Part shown: positions 35,293-44,633 of the stretch, piece after piece
Layout of the letters: each line of letters starts with the position of its first letter
How positions within the stretch are numbered: the stretch's first letter is position 1
Assembly (NCBI GenBank): GCA_002706265.1
Contig: PAKU01000037.1
Coordinates: 124,001 to 188,000 of the forward strand
Length of the DNA stretch: 64,000 nt
From: Polycyclovorans sp.
Lineage (GTDB): Bacteria > Pseudomonadota > Gammaproteobacteria > Nevskiales > Nevskiaceae
Reading direction: 5' to 3'
The notes under the pieces: model-generated
What the model was told of the DNA's origin: nothing
What the model saw: the letters and a program-made list of their open reading frames with translations, nothing else
The model's database searches: none
Made by a program: the position numbers and the translations under genes

Positions 35293-36585
35293 CTAAGCCT
35301 CGCGATCCGTTCCTTCATCGACGGGCGGCAGGCGCCCGCCATCCAGCGCGAACAGTCGCCGCGTGGCATCGAGCAACAGCGACTGCTCGATGCGACTGGC
35401 GCGCCCCAGCCGCGACACCGGGGCATGCAGCAACTTGTTGGTGAGGCTGTCGGCCAGATAGCGCAGCACCTGGTCGGCAGGCTCGCCGCCGTCGAGACGG
35501 CGCAGGGCCTTGGCCAGCACTTCATCGCGCTGCCGCGCGGCGTTGTCGCGCAGCGCACGCAGCGTGTCGCCGGCGTCGCGGGCATCCAGCCAGTGCACGA
35601 ACACTTGCGCCTGTTCGGTGATCAGGGCCTTGGCCTGCAGGGCGGCGCCTTCACGCAGCTTCATGTTTTCGGCCACCACATGACGCAGATCGTCAATGGT
35701 GTAAAGGTAAACGTCAGGCAAGTCGCCGATGCGCGGTTCGATGTCGCGCGGCACGGCAAGGTCGATCATGAACACCGGTTTGCGGCGCCGCTGCTTCACC
35801 GCCTGGCGCATGGCGTCGTAGCGGATGACCGCATCGCGTGCGGCGGTGGACGACACCACCAGATCGGCACCGGGCAGCGCCTGGGCAAGGCCGTCCAGCG
35901 TGATGGCCGTGCCGCCGATCTCGGCCGCCAGCGCGTAGGCGCGCTCCAGGCTGCGGTTGGCGACGATGATCTGCTTGACGCCCTGCTGCTGCAGGTAACG
36001 GCCGACCAGGGTGATCATTTCGCCCGCACCGACCAGCAAGGCGGTCTGCTGGCTCAGGTCTTCATAGATGCGCTTGGCCATCTGCACCGAGGCGTAGGCC
36101 ACCGACACCGGATGCGCGCCAATGTCGGTCTGGCTGCGCACCTGCTTGGCCACCGCAAAGGCGTGTTGAAACAGGCGCGACAGCACCGGTCCCAGGCTGG
36201 CGGCCTCGTTGGCAATGGCGAAACTCTGTTTCATCTGGCCCAGAATCTGTGGCTCGCCCAAGACCATGGAGTCGAGCCCGGCGGCCACCGCAAGGGTGTG
36301 CTCGACGCATTTCTGGTCGATGTGCCGATAGACGTGCTGCGGATGCAAGGGCGCCACGCTGCGGTCGCCCTGCCACCAGGCAAGCAACGCCCCCTCACTG
36401 AGGCGCGGGCTCACCACCATGATTTCGGTGCGGTTGCAGGTTGAGAGAATGGCGGCCTCGTCGACCCCCTCAAGCGCGCGCAGACGCGCAAGTGCGTCGG
36501 GCAGGTCGGCCTCGGCAAACGCCATGCGCTCGCGCAGCTCGATCGGGGTGGTGTGGTGACTCAACCCCAGCGTCATCAGGGGCAT
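35293..36585 (-). CDS. hemA: glutamyl-tRNA reductase
   Basis: HemA reduces Glu-tRNA to glutamate-1-semialdehyde, the first step of C5 tetrapyrrole synthesis. The 430-residue protein has [16 protein letters not shown] (6-21), the catalytic Cys50 in [19 protein letters not shown] and the NADP motif LLVGAGEMI. The C-terminal dimerisation domain is present. I chose the ATG at 36585; an internal ATG at 36576 also begins just before the conserved block. It is divergent from the TPR lipoprotein gene; the 185-bp gap has no other gene. Confidence 0.97.
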   Translation of the reverse strand: MPLMTLGLSHHTTPIELRERMAFAEADLPDALARLRALEGVDEAAILSTCNRTEIMVVSPRLSEGALLAWWQGDRSVAPLHPQHVYRHIDQKCVEHTLAVAAGLDSMVLGEPQILGQMKQSFAIANEAASLGPVLSRLFQHAFAVAKQVRSQTDIGAHPVSVAYASVQMAKRIYEDLSQQTALLVGAGEMITLVGRYLQQQGVKQIIVANRSLERAYALAAEIGGTAITLDGLAQALPGADLVVSSTAARDAVIRYDAMRQAVKQRRRKPVFMIDLAVPRDIEPRIGDLPDVYLYTIDDLRHVVAENMKLREGAALQAKALITEQAQVFVHWLDARDAGDTLRALRDNAARQRDEVLAKALRRLDGGEPADQVLRYLADSLTNKLLHAPVSRLGRASRIEQSLLLDATRRLFALDGGRLPPVDEGTDREA

Positions 36586-36770
36586 GCTGCATCCCGAACG
36601 CGGCGAGGCGAGTGAAAAGAAGGCGTCATGTCGTGATTTTCCGGCATGGCACCCGCAACAACAAGCCAGCACGCCGGGCAGGCCGCGGGCAGACGCGAAG
36701 CCCCGTGCCATACCGACTTGCCGTAGCCCGGTTACGCTGTCAACCATTCCGCGTGGAGGGCAATCTGGTA

Positions 36771-38555
36771 ATGCATCAACTTTGGACGGGCGTACCTGGG
36801 CTGGCGCTGTGCGGCGCTCTGGCGCTCGGTGGCTGCGCGACCGGTGCCCGCGCACCGGAACGCACCCACATCGAGCCCGATCTTGCGCCGGTTACCACCC
36901 CCACCGACGCCGTGCCGCTGGCCGACACAAGCCCGGCGCGGCAGCCCCAGCCCATCGACAGGCAGGCGGCAGCCACCTATCACATCCTGGTCGGTGAACT
37001 GGCCGTGCGACGCAACCAGACCGAAGTCGCGGCGCGGGCGTTTCTGGCGGCGCTGCGATCGGTTCCCGATCTTGATCTGGCCATGCGCGCCACCCAGTTG
37101 GCGCTGCAGGCCGGCGATGACGTGGCCGCGCTCGAGGCCGCGAACATCTGGTTGCAACTCGACCCTAACGACGGTGACGCGCGCGAGGTCATCCTCCGGG
37201 TTCATCTGATCAACGACCGGGTGGACGAAGCCCTGCCCCAGGCCCTGGCCGTGGTCGATGGCCATGCGGCCGGTGCCGAAGAAGGCTTCCGCCATCTGGG
37301 GCTGCTGTTGGCGCGGGTGCCGGCGCGGCTGGGGCCTTCGGCGTTGGCGCTGATGGAGCGGGTGCGTGACCGGCGTATCGACCGCGCCGGCAGCGCCCTC
37401 GCCTACGGCGGCCTGGCGCTGCGCTTCGACGCGCTGGACGTGGCTGAAAAGGCCGCGCGCGAGGCAATCGCCGAGAACCCGGACGACCCTGCGGGCACGC
37501 TGTTGCTGGCGGGCATCAAGGTGCGTCGCGGCGACATCGACCCGGCGCTGGCGCTGGCCGAGCAGGCCTTTCGCTCCCAGCCCCGGGTGACCCGCGGCGA
37601 CCTGCGCATGAGTTTTGCCCGCATCCTGCTCGAAGCCGGTGCCGTCGAACCCGCCGCCGGTCTGCTGGAAACCGCCATCAAAGATGATCCCGACCTGGTC
37701 GACGCCCGCTACATGCTGGGGGCCATTGCCATGCAGAACGAGGAATGGCCCGCCGCCGAACGCTGGTTCAAATCCCTGATCGGCACCACCCGCCAGCAGG
37801 AGGCGCTGATGCAGCTGGGGCAGCTCGCCCAGCAGGACGGACGCTACGAAGAGGCCCTGGGCTACTACTCGGGCATCGACCGTGGTCCCGCCGCCTTCGA
37901 TGCCTTGACGCGCAGCGCGGTGGTCATGGCGCATCTGGGCCGCCTCGACGACGCACGCCAACTGTTGCAGCGCGTCCGTGACGAACTGCCGCAGGCCGAG
38001 CAGCAACTGATCATGATCGAGGTCGAACTGCTGGTCGATGCCGGCGATCATTCTGCGGCGCAGCAGCTGCTCACCGACGCGGTCGAGGCCTCGCCCGACG
38101 ACGCCGACCTGCGCTACGCCCGCGCGCTGACGTACGAACGGGCGGGCGACATCCGCAGCGCCGAGGCCGACCTGCGCCACGTGCTCGAACAGAACCAGAA
38201 CGATGCACGCGCACTCAATGCCTTGGGCTACATGCTGGTGCTTGAGGGGAACAATCTCGATGAAGCCCGTGACCTGATCGACCGTGCTCTGGTGATCGAA
38301 CCCGAAGATCCGGCAATCATGGACTCCAAGGGCTGGCTGCTGTTCAAGCAGGGCGACCCGGCCGCTGCCCTGCCCTGGCTGCAGCGTGCCTACACCGCCT
38401 TTCCCGACCCCGAAGTGGCGGCGCATCTGGGTGAGGTGCTGTGGGTGTTGGGGCGTCAAAACGAGGCGCATCAGATCTGGAATGCGGCGCTGGTCTCCGA
38501 TGCCGCCCACCCGGTGCTCACACAGACGCTGCAGCGGCTTGTGCCGGAAAAATGA
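36771..38555 (+). CDS. TPR-repeat outer-membrane lipoprotein
   Basis: The 594-residue precursor has a lipoprotein signal with lipobox LGGC (Cys22). The mature part is a solenoid of about ten to twelve tetratricopeptide repeats, for example the blocks ending in LDPNDGDA, ENPDDPAG, DDPDLVDA, ASPDDADL, NQNDARALNALGYML and IEPEDPAIMDSKGWLLFKQG. Such a gene precedes lolB in Pseudomonas too. GGAGGG at 36755-36760 supports the ATG. The stop overlaps lolB by ATGA. TPR lipoproteins act as scaffolds in envelope complexes; the partner is unknown. Confidence 0.9.
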   Translation: MHQLWTGVPGLALCGALALGGCATGARAPERTHIEPDLAPVTTPTDAVPLADTSPARQPQPIDRQAAATYHILVGELAVRRNQTEVAARAFLAALRSVPDLDLAMRATQLALQAGDDVAALEAANIWLQLDPNDGDAREVILRVHLINDRVDEALPQALAVVDGHAAGAEEGFRHLGLLLARVPARLGPSALALMERVRDRRIDRAGSALAYGGLALRFDALDVAEKAAREAIAENPDDPAGTLLLAGIKVRRGDIDPALALAEQAFRSQPRVTRGDLRMSFARILLEAGAVEPAAGLLETAIKDDPDLVDARYMLGAIAMQNEEWPAAERWFKSLIGTTRQQEALMQLGQLAQQDGRYEEALGYYSGIDRGPAAFDALTRSAVVMAHLGRLDDARQLLQRVRDELPQAEQQLIMIEVELLVDAGDHSAAQQLLTDAVEASPDDADLRYARALTYERAGDIRSAEADLRHVLEQNQNDARALNALGYMLVLEGNNLDEARDLIDRALVIEPEDPAIMDSKGWLLFKQGDPAAALPWLQRAYTAFPDPEVAAHLGEVLWVLGRQNEAHQIWNAALVSDAAHPVLTQTLQRLVPEK

Positions 38556-39175
38556 CCGCGCGCCGTTTGCGACGGGGCCTGGCGTTGAGCGCGCTGCTGC
38601 TGCTCAGCGCCTGCGCCACGCGCCCGCCGGTGCCGGCAGCCGATGCCCGCGCGGTTGATCGCGAAACCCGGCTGAACCGCTGGGCCGAGCATCGCCAGGC
38701 CCTTGACGCGTGGGCGCAGTTTCAGCTTGAGGGGCGCGTGGCCGCCTCCGGCCAGGCGCTGAGCGCGCGGCTGCGCTGGGTGCAGCGCGCCGACCGGCAG
38801 TTCGATCTGTGGTTGAGCGGCCCGATTGGCATCGGAGCCGTGCGCCTGAGCGGGACGCCGGACCGGGTCGAGATACGGGCGCGTCGCGAAACCTGGACCA
38901 GCACCGAGCCTGAGGCCGATCTCACCGCCCTGCTCGGCTGGTCGCCGCCGCTGACCGCCTTGCCCTATTGGGCACGCGGCCTGCCCGAGCCCGGCGTGGC
39001 GGTGCGCTTCCACCTCGACGCCGCCGGGCGCATCACGCAACTGGAACAGGCGGGGTGGACCATGACCGTGGTCGGCTACGGTGATACGACGCCCGCTTTG
39101 CCCACCCGGATCGAGTGGCAACGCGATGCGCAAACCGTCACGCTGATCAGCGACCGTTGGCAACGCACGCCATAA
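38552..39175 (+). CDS. lolB: outer-membrane lipoprotein insertion protein LolB
   Basis: LolB receives lipoproteins from LolA and inserts them in the outer membrane. The 207-residue precursor has a lipobox LLSAC (Cys21), followed by NRWAEHRQALDAWAQFQLEGRVA, which is the usual LolB entry, then an 11-strand half-barrel pattern with LSGPIGIGAVRLSG and LPYWARGLPEPG. Order lolB-ispE is conserved. It is coupled to the TPR lipoprotein gene by ATGA and followed 51 bp later by ispE. Confidence 0.94.
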   Translation: MTARRLRRGLALSALLLLSACATRPPVPAADARAVDRETRLNRWAEHRQALDAWAQFQLEGRVAASGQALSARLRWVQRADRQFDLWLSGPIGIGAVRLSGTPDRVEIRARRETWTSTEPEADLTALLGWSPPLTALPYWARGLPEPGVAVRFHLDAAGRITQLEQAGWTMTVVGYGDTTPALPTRIEWQRDAQTVTLISDRWQRTP

Positions 39176-39226
39176 TCCGCACCCGTTTCGGCGCCGCCGC
39201 AGACGCGCTGGCCCACCTGCACCACG

Positions 39227-40096
39227 TTGACGCCCTTGACCGACCATCCATTTTCCGCCCGGTTCATCTGGCCCGCTCCGGCCAAGTTGAACCACTTTCT
39301 GCATGTCACCGGCCAGCGCGACGACGGCTATCACAGCTTGCAGACCGTGTTTCAGTTCATCGATCTGCAGGACGAACTGGTGTTCACCGCCCGCGGTGAT
39401 GGCCAGATCCGGCTGCTCAATGCCCCTGCAGGGTTGCAGGGCGACGACAACCTCATCCTGCGGGCGGCGCGACTGATTCAGCGCATGAGCGGCGCGCCCA
39501 TCGGCGCCGACATTCATCTGACCAAGCGCATCCCCGTGGGCGGCGGTCTGGGGGGTGGCTCCAGCAACGCCGCGACCACGCTGGTGGCCTTGAACCGCCT
39601 TTGGAATCTCGGCTTTCCGCTGGATGAGCTGGCCGGCTACGGCGCCATGTTGGGGGCCGACGTGCCCGTCTTCGTGCGCGGCAGGGCGGCATGGGGCGAA
39701 GGCATCGGGGACCGGCTCACGCCCATGGCCCTGCCCGAGCAACCGGTGGTGCTGGTCATCCCGCCGGTGTCGGTTTCGACGGCCAGCATCTTCAATGACC
39801 CGGAACTGCCCCGCGATCACGCGCGGGTCGAGTGGGACGATTTCTGGGCGGGCCGATGCGGCAACGATTGCGAGGCAGTGGTCTGCCGCCGACACCCGGA
39901 GGTCGCCGAGGCCCTGGCCGCCCTGCGCACGCACGGACCGGCCAGACTGTCGGGCACCGGCGCGGCCGTGTTCCTGCCCTGCGACTCGCAGGCGGCGGCG
40001 CAGGCGGTACTCGACCAATTGCCAAAAAACTGGACGAAACGTGTGGTGCAGGGGCTGAATCATTCGCCACTCGCCGCTATACTGCGCGGGCTTTAG
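39227..40096 (+). CDS. ispE: 4-diphosphocytidyl-2-C-methyl-D-erythritol kinase
   Basis: IspE phosphorylates CDP-ME in the MEP isoprenoid pathway. The GHMP kinase (289 residues) has PAPAKLNHFLHVTGQRDDGYH-type start (PAPAKLN at 16-22), and the phosphate loop PVGGGLGGGSSNAATT (103-118). A C-terminal GTGAAVF motif is seen near 241-247. No ATG precedes the conserved block, so the start must be TTG at 39227 or the in-frame TTG at 39236. It ends 23 bp before tRNA-Gln. Confidence 0.95.
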   Translation: MTPLTDHPFSARFIWPAPAKLNHFLHVTGQRDDGYHSLQTVFQFIDLQDELVFTARGDGQIRLLNAPAGLQGDDNLILRAARLIQRMSGAPIGADIHLTKRIPVGGGLGGGSSNAATTLVALNRLWNLGFPLDELAGYGAMLGADVPVFVRGRAAWGEGIGDRLTPMALPEQPVVLVIPPVSVSTASIFNDPELPRDHARVEWDDFWAGRCGNDCEAVVCRRHPEVAEALAALRTHGPARLSGTGAAVFLPCDSQAAAQAVLDQLPKNWTKRVVQGLNHSPLAAILRGL

Positions 40097-40119
40097 CGCA
40101 GCACATCAGCGAACCGTGT

Positions 40120-40194
40120 TGGGGCGTCGCCAAGTGGTAAGGCAGCGGGTTTTGATCCCGCCATTCGGTGGTTCGAATCCATCCGCCCCAGCCA
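40120..40194 (+). tRNA. tRNA-Gln(TTG)
   Basis: A full 75-nt cloverleaf with encoded CCA: acceptor TGGGGCG/CGCCCCA with the U1-A72 pair and G73 typical of glutamine tRNAs, anticodon stem GCGGG/CCCGC around loop TTTTGAT (anticodon TTG), and T-loop TTCGAAT. It lies in the conserved place between ispE and prs. Its 3' part is repeated downstream. Confidence 0.97.
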
Positions 40195-40222
40195 ACAGTT
40201 TTGAAGCATCGTCACGGCGAAA

Positions 40223-40276
40223 GCGGGTTTTGATCCCGAACCCGGTCAATGGGTTCGAATCCATCCGCCCCAGCCA
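40223..40276 (+). pseudogene. partial tRNA-Gln copy (3' portion)
   Basis: Bases 40223-40238 repeat the anticodon arm of the true tRNA (GCGGGTTTTGATCCCG, identical), and 40252-40279 repeat the 28 nt from the T-arm through CCA and four flanking bases exactly. The variable region differs and carries a 4-base insertion. The 5' acceptor strand and D-arm are not recognisable, so no cloverleaf forms. It is 78-82 bp downstream of the real gene, hence a tandem duplication remnant. Confidence 0.85.
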
Positions 40277-40280
40277 ACAT

Positions 40281-40385
40281 TTTTGAAGGGCAGTCACGGC
40301 GGCAGCCATTTTGTTAAGCGTAATGCCACGGCGATAGTCTTTATTTTTTGTAGCGTAGTGACGGCGACAGCGGGTTTTGAGCCCG
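40281..40385 (+). repeat. degenerate tandem repeats derived from the tRNA-Gln downstream unit
   Basis: The core ACGGCG recurs at 40214, 40296, 40328 and 40361, that is, at steps of 82, 32 and 33 bp, each in a context like TTTTG-AAG-GTCACGGCG-CAGC. The last unit ends in GCGGGTTTTGAGCCCG (40370-40385), which is 15/16 identical to the tRNA-Gln anticodon arm. Together with the partial tRNA copy this fills most of the 327-bp gap before prs. The remainder, 40386-40521, shows no gene. Confidence 0.65.
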
Positions 40386-40521
40386 ACTCCAGTCGATCTG
40401 CCGATCTTGATTTCGAAATACCCCAGTCGGCCGTGCTGATCCGACTTTCGCGTCCCTGAGCACCCGCCGCGCTGGCGAGTCGCCTCTTGGGCTGATCCAA
40501 CATCGATTGCCGCGAGCCCCC

Positions 40522-41475
40522 ATGGTCGATACAAAGTTGACGCTGTTTTCAGGTAATGCCCATCCCAAGCTTGCCAAGGACATCGCCAACTATCTGAAAA
40601 TGCCGCTAGGCCAGGCCATGGTCGGTCGTTTTTCAGATGGTGAAGTGCAGATCGAAATTCTTGAAAACGTCCGCGGTCGCGACGTTTTCGTCATTCAGCC
40701 CACCTGCGCGCCCACCAACGACAACATCGTCGAGCTGCTGATGATGCTCGACGCCCTGAAACGCGCCTCGGCCGGCCGCATCTGTGCGGTCATTCCCTAC
40801 TTCGGCTACGCCCGTCAGGACCGCCGCCCGCGCAGTTCACGCGTGCCCATTTCGGCCAAGGTGGTCGCCGACCTGATTGGCGAATGTGGCGCCGACCGGG
40901 TGCTCACCGTCGATCTGCACGCCGACCAGATTCAGGGGTTTTTCGACATTCCCGTGGACAACGTCTACGCCAGCCCGGTGCTGCTGGGCGACATCTGGCG
41001 GCAGAAATACGACAACCTGATGGTGGTGTCACCCGACGTGGGGGGCGTGGTCCGCGCCCGCGCCGTGGCCAAGCGCCTCGATGACGCCGACCTGGCGATC
41101 ATCGACAAACGCCGCCCACGCGCCAACGAGTCGCGCGTGATGAACATTATTGGTGACGTCTCGGGCCGCACCTGCGTGCTGGTCGACGACATGGCCGACA
41201 CCGCCGGCACGCTGTGCAAGGCCGCAACCGCGCTCAAGGAACATGGCGCCATCCGCGTTGTGGCCTACGTGACGCACGCGATCCTGTCAGGGCCGGCCGT
41301 CAGCAACATCAACAGCTCGGAACTGGATGAACTGGTGGTCACCGACTCCATTCCCCTGGCGCCCCACGCTGCGGCCTGCGCGAAAATCCGGCAGTTGTCG
41401 ATCGGCTCGTTGCTGGCCGAAACCATCCGCCGCGTGTCGGCGGAGGAATCGGTGTCGTCGCTCTACACAGACTGA
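40522..41475 (+). CDS. prs: ribose-phosphate pyrophosphokinase
   Basis: Prs makes PRPP from ribose-5-phosphate and ATP. The 317-residue enzyme has [18 protein letters not shown] at the start, [10 protein letters not shown], the flexible-loop [18 protein letters not shown], the metal-site [12 protein letters not shown], and the PRPP loop [13 protein letters not shown] (usual DMIDTGGT). The start [12 protein letters not shown] at 40522 fits the family; TTG at 40507 is an alternative. In relatives prs is followed by rplY and pth; here the next gene is an unrelated minus-strand gene, so synteny breaks at this point. Confidence 0.97.
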   Translation: MVDTKLTLFSGNAHPKLAKDIANYLKMPLGQAMVGRFSDGEVQIEILENVRGRDVFVIQPTCAPTNDNIVELLMMLDALKRASAGRICAVIPYFGYARQDRRPRSSRVPISAKVVADLIGECGADRVLTVDLHADQIQGFFDIPVDNVYASPVLLGDIWRQKYDNLMVVSPDVGGVVRARAVAKRLDDADLAIIDKRRPRANESRVMNIIGDVSGRTCVLVDDMADTAGTLCKAATALKEHGAIRVVAYVTHAILSGPAVSNINSSELDELVVTDSIPLAPHAAACAKIRQLSIGSLLAETIRRVSAEESVSSLYTD

Positions 41476-41584
41476 GCCTGACGACTGCCACCGACGACCC
41501 CCGCGGCCATCTGAAGGATTCTGAAAGATCAGGCCCAGGGCGTAGGTGATGTGCCGTTCAGGGGCGGCCGGTTCGGGACGACGA

Positions 41585-42610
41585 TCAGCCGAGAATCTTC
41601 GCCACGGCCGGTGAGGCGTAAAAATCCCCCAGCTCACGCTCGATCAGCGGCCGCAGCATCTTTTTCTTTTTCAGGGTCTTGATCACCGGCGGTGCGAAGC
41701 GCAGCGCCTCGGCGAGCATCATGTCCTGGGTGATGCCCAGATCATCGAGCAGCGCCGCCAGCGTGCTGTCGTTGTACTGGGCAAAGAAGCTGTCAATGCC
41801 GGTGTCGAGCAGCCCGCCATACACGGCTGTGGTGCGCAGGTCGCCCCAGTAGGCGTAGATGAGGACGAAAATGTCTTCGATGTCGGGCTGGGTAACGTCG
41901 TCCCGCAGGGCGCGGATCGGCAAGCGCTTGATGTCGTGCCAGATTTCCATGCCCATGCTGCGCAGGGTTTCGGTGTCGAGCCTGGCCAGCAGCAGGTCGG
42001 CAGAGCGCTCGGAGGTGCCCTCGATGGTCCTGGCGATGTATTTGCGCAGGCCGCCTTCCATGGTGCTCTCAAGGTCAGGCTTGGCGCGGGCCAGCACCGA
42101 CTTGCCGAGCTTCATCATCGATCCCGCACCCGGGATCTTGTTGGCAACCTCGCCTTGGGTGGTCAGGTAATCGCGGATGCCGCGATACAGCAGGTCGGAT
42201 GCGAAGGTTTTGTAGAACGGGCTGGCCAGAATGGCGTGGACCAGCTTGGCGCGCAGCGATTCGAATTCCAGCGCCTTGTCGAGCATGTCGATGTAGTGCG
42301 ATTCCGGCAGCACGTCCTGCAGTCTGGCGTCATCCAGCGCGGGGGTGTCGTAGAGGTCGTTGGCGATGCCGCGCACCAGTTCGGGCAGCCCGCCCTTCAG
42401 CGTCAGCTCGACCGCGTACGTGCGTGCGGTTTTCTTGACGTGACCGGCGGTGACCACGTCCTTGAGCTTGAGGCGCTCGAAGTCCTTGAGAATTGCCGCA
42501 AGCGTCCGGCGGATGCGCGCTTCCAGCGTCTCCGGGTCTGACAGCGTGTGTTCCCACCAATCGACATGGGCATCGAGCAGCTTCTTGGCGAGGGGAGGCA
42601 GCGTGCTCAT
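41585..42610 (-). CDS. conserved-looking hypothetical protein (341 residues)
   Basis: I do not recognise a family. The protein has 341 residues, no signal peptide or clear TM helix, and a mainly helical composition. Notable pieces are HVDWWEHTLSDPETLEARIRR near the start, KIPGAGSMMKLGKSVLARAKP in the centre, VFVLIYAYWGDLRT-like hydrophobic stretch (IFVLIYAYWGDL), and a basic KTLKKKKMLRPLIERELGDF near the end. Codon use is like the neighbours. It stands alone between prs (convergent) and the etf genes. It may be a lipid- or membrane-associated soluble protein, but that is only a guess from the amphipathic helices. Confidence 0.75.
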   Translation of the reverse strand: MSTLPPLAKKLLDAHVDWWEHTLSDPETLEARIRRTLAAILKDFERLKLKDVVTAGHVKKTARTYAVELTLKGGLPELVRGIANDLYDTPALDDARLQDVLPESHYIDMLDKALEFESLRAKLVHAILASPFYKTFASDLLYRGIRDYLTTQGEVANKIPGAGSMMKLGKSVLARAKPDLESTMEGGLRKYIARTIEGTSERSADLLLARLDTETLRSMGMEIWHDIKRLPIRALRDDVTQPDIEDIFVLIYAYWGDLRTTAVYGGLLDTGIDSFFAQYNDSTLAALLDDLGITQDMMLAEALRFAPPVIKTLKKKKMLRPLIERELGDFYASPAVAKILG

Positions 42611-42776
42611 CGGTCAACTCCGGAAAGAATAGGGAACCCGCATTGACCCCATGCTCGGGCCTTGCGGCACGCGCCGCATTGACCGCAACGCCATCAGCAG
42701 GATCGTCGCCGGCCGTTGTTGAATGCGATTGCGGATGGGGCGCGAAGGCAGCCACAACGAATCACCACGCCAGACA

Positions 42777-42806
42777 GCACAAAGGCCGGTTGCCCGGCCT
42801 TTGTGC
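42777..42806 (-). terminator. rho-independent-like terminator of etfBA
   Basis: Arms 42777-42789 and 42794-42806 form a perfect 13-bp stem (GCACAAAGGCCGG) with a 4-base loop, 21 bp after the etfA stop on the minus strand. There is no long T run. The rest of the 42611-42776 gap shows nothing I can support. Confidence 0.75.
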
Positions 42807-42827
42807 ACCACGACGGAACAGCCGGGA

Positions 42828-43763
42828 TCAGAGCTTGCTCTGCAGCTCGGGCAGAAGGGTGAACAGGTCACCGACCAGGCCAATGTCAGCCACCTCGAAG
42901 ATCGGCGCGTCGGCATCCTTGTTGATGGCGACGATCACCTTGGCGTCCTTGATGCCCGCGAGGTGCTGAATGGCACCGGAGATGCCGCAGGCGATGTAGA
43001 GGTCGGGCGCGATGATCTTGCCGGTCTGACCGACCTGCATGTCGTTGGGCACATAGCCCGAATCCACTGCAGCGCGGGAGGCCCCGACGCCGGCACCAAT
43101 CTTGTCGGCAAAGTCGAAGATGATCTTGAAGTTGTCTGACGAGCCCAGCGCGCGCCCACCGGAAACCACCTTGCCGGCGCTCTGCAGGTCGGGGCGGTCC
43201 GACTTCTGGGCCTGCAGACCCTGGTAGCGGGTATGGCTGGGCAGGGTGGCCGACACCGACGCGGCTTCGACGCTGGCGCTGCCGTCTTCAGCAACGGCAT
43301 CAAACGACGCCAGGCGCACCGTGGCGACGATGGTGCCCTCGGGGCATTCCACCGTGGTGATGGCGTTGCCGGCGTAGGTGGGGCGGTCGAAGCTGGTGGC
43401 GCTGTGCACGGCCATGATGTCGGACACCTGCGGCACGCCCAGCAGCGCGGCGACGCGGGGCGCGGTGTCTTTGCCCAGGGCATTGCCGCAGAACAGCACG
43501 TGGGTGTACCCGCCCTTCACCAGCGCGACGACCTGCGGGGCGAGCACGGCGCCCATCAGGTTGGCGTTGGCGGCGTTGTCCACCGTCAGCGCCTTGGCGG
43601 TGCCGTTGATCTTGGCGGCCTGTTCGGCCACGGCCTTGGAGTCGTCAGAGAAGACGACGATGTCGACGTCACCGCCGATGGCCTGCGCGACGGCCATCAC
43701 CTTGGCCACACCGCTGTTGAGTTTGCCGTTTGCATGATCGGCAACGATCAGAATTTTGCTCAT
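42828..43763 (-). CDS. etfA: electron transfer flavoprotein alpha subunit
   Basis: EtfA (311 residues) holds the FAD of ETF, which passes electrons from acyl-CoA dehydrogenases to ETF-quinone oxidoreductase. The C-terminal FAD domain has SGGRALGSSDNF, GQTGKIIAPDLYIACGISG and INKDADAPIFEVADIGLVGDLF, all diagnostic. The start MSKILIVADHANGKLN is typical. It is 70 bp downstream of etfB and ends at a strong hairpin. Confidence 0.97.
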   Translation of the reverse strand: MSKILIVADHANGKLNSGVAKVMAVAQAIGGDVDIVVFSDDSKAVAEQAAKINGTAKALTVDNAANANLMGAVLAPQVVALVKGGYTHVLFCGNALGKDTAPRVAALLGVPQVSDIMAVHSATSFDRPTYAGNAITTVECPEGTIVATVRLASFDAVAEDGSASVEAASVSATLPSHTRYQGLQAQKSDRPDLQSAGKVVSGGRALGSSDNFKIIFDFADKIGAGVGASRAAVDSGYVPNDMQVGQTGKIIAPDLYIACGISGAIQHLAGIKDAKVIVAINKDADAPIFEVADIGLVGDLFTLLPELQSKL

Positions 43764-43833
43764 TGATTACTCCAGTAGCGCAGGGGCGAGTGTTGCTCGG
43801 CGGCCCTGCAGAGGGTTCGCAAATACTTGGGAA

Positions 43834-44580
43834 TTAAACCAGCCCTTTCTGCTTGAGCATGGCGGCCAGTTCATCGACCGTCTTGACCATGACGCCCTTG
43901 GAGCGGGCCGGTGGCGGCGCGGTCTTGGTCACCTTGATCGCAGGCGCGGCTTCCACACCCAGATCGCCGAGGTTGGTGGCTTCAATCTGCACGCGCTTGG
44001 CCTTCATGATGTCCGGCAGTTTCAGATAACGCGGTTCGTTCAAGCGCAGGTCGGCGGTGATCACGGCGGGAAGGTCAATTTCAAGCGTTTCGAGGCCGGC
44101 GTCCACTTCGCGGATCACCGTGGCCTTGCCGTCGGCGATGTCAACCTTCGAGGCGAAGGTGGCCTGGGCAATGTCGAGCAACGCAGCGGTCATCTGGCCG
44201 GTCTGGTTGGCATCATCGTCAATGGCCTGCTTGCCGCAGAGCAGAATGTCGGCGCTTTCTTTCTTGAACACGGCTGCCAGCGCACGGGCTGCGGTCAGGG
44301 GTTGAATCTCGCCGTCTTCCTTGACGTGAATCGCGCGCGTGGCACCGAAGGCCAGCGCCGTGCGCAGGGTTTCTTCGTTCTTCTGCCCGCCGATGGTGAC
44401 GGCAATGATCTCGCTGATCACGCCTTTTTCTTTCAGGCGCACCGCTTCTTCCATGGCGATTTCGTCGAAGGGGTTCATCGAGTGCTTGACGCCGTCGGTC
44501 ACCACGCCTGATCCATCAGGCTTGACCTGGATACGAACGTTGTAGTCGACGGCACGCTTGACGCTAACTAGTGCTTTCAT
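43834..44580 (-). CDS. etfB: electron transfer flavoprotein beta subunit
   Basis: EtfB (248 residues) pairs with EtfA and binds AMP in many species. It starts MKALVSVKRAVDYNVRI and has the signature region VKHSMNPFDEIAMEEAVRLKE and the AMP-site-like CGKQAIDDDANQTGQM; the recognition loop DLPAVITADLRLNEPRYLKLP for dehydrogenases is present. It is the first gene of etfBA, 53 bp after the ETF-QO gene, so the three may be one transcript. Confidence 0.97.
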   Translation of the reverse strand: MKALVSVKRAVDYNVRIQVKPDGSGVVTDGVKHSMNPFDEIAMEEAVRLKEKGVISEIIAVTIGGQKNEETLRTALAFGATRAIHVKEDGEIQPLTAARALAAVFKKESADILLCGKQAIDDDANQTGQMTAALLDIAQATFASKVDIADGKATVIREVDAGLETLEIDLPAVITADLRLNEPRYLKLPDIMKAKRVQIEATNLGDLGVEAAPAIKVTKTAPPPARSKGVMVKTVDELAAMLKQKGLV

Positions 44581-44633
44581 GGGGTTCTCTGGTTAAAAAA
44601 TCAGTGATTGAATCGGCGGGACGGTCCAGGCCA

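Noticed and set aside
36732-38510. Long minus-strand open frame opposite the TPR lipoprotein
   Set aside because: The amino-acid content is a GC shadow and the plus frame shows lipobox and TPR repeats.
40223-40276. Phage or island attachment site at tRNA-Gln
   Set aside because: The duplicated tRNA 3' end is only about 80 bp away, with no integrase or inserted cargo between the copies.
40106-40534. Minus-strand frame through the tRNA-Gln repeat tract with repeated peptides such as GFEPPNGGIKTR
   Set aside because: The peptide repeats only reflect the DNA repeats of the tRNA-derived units.
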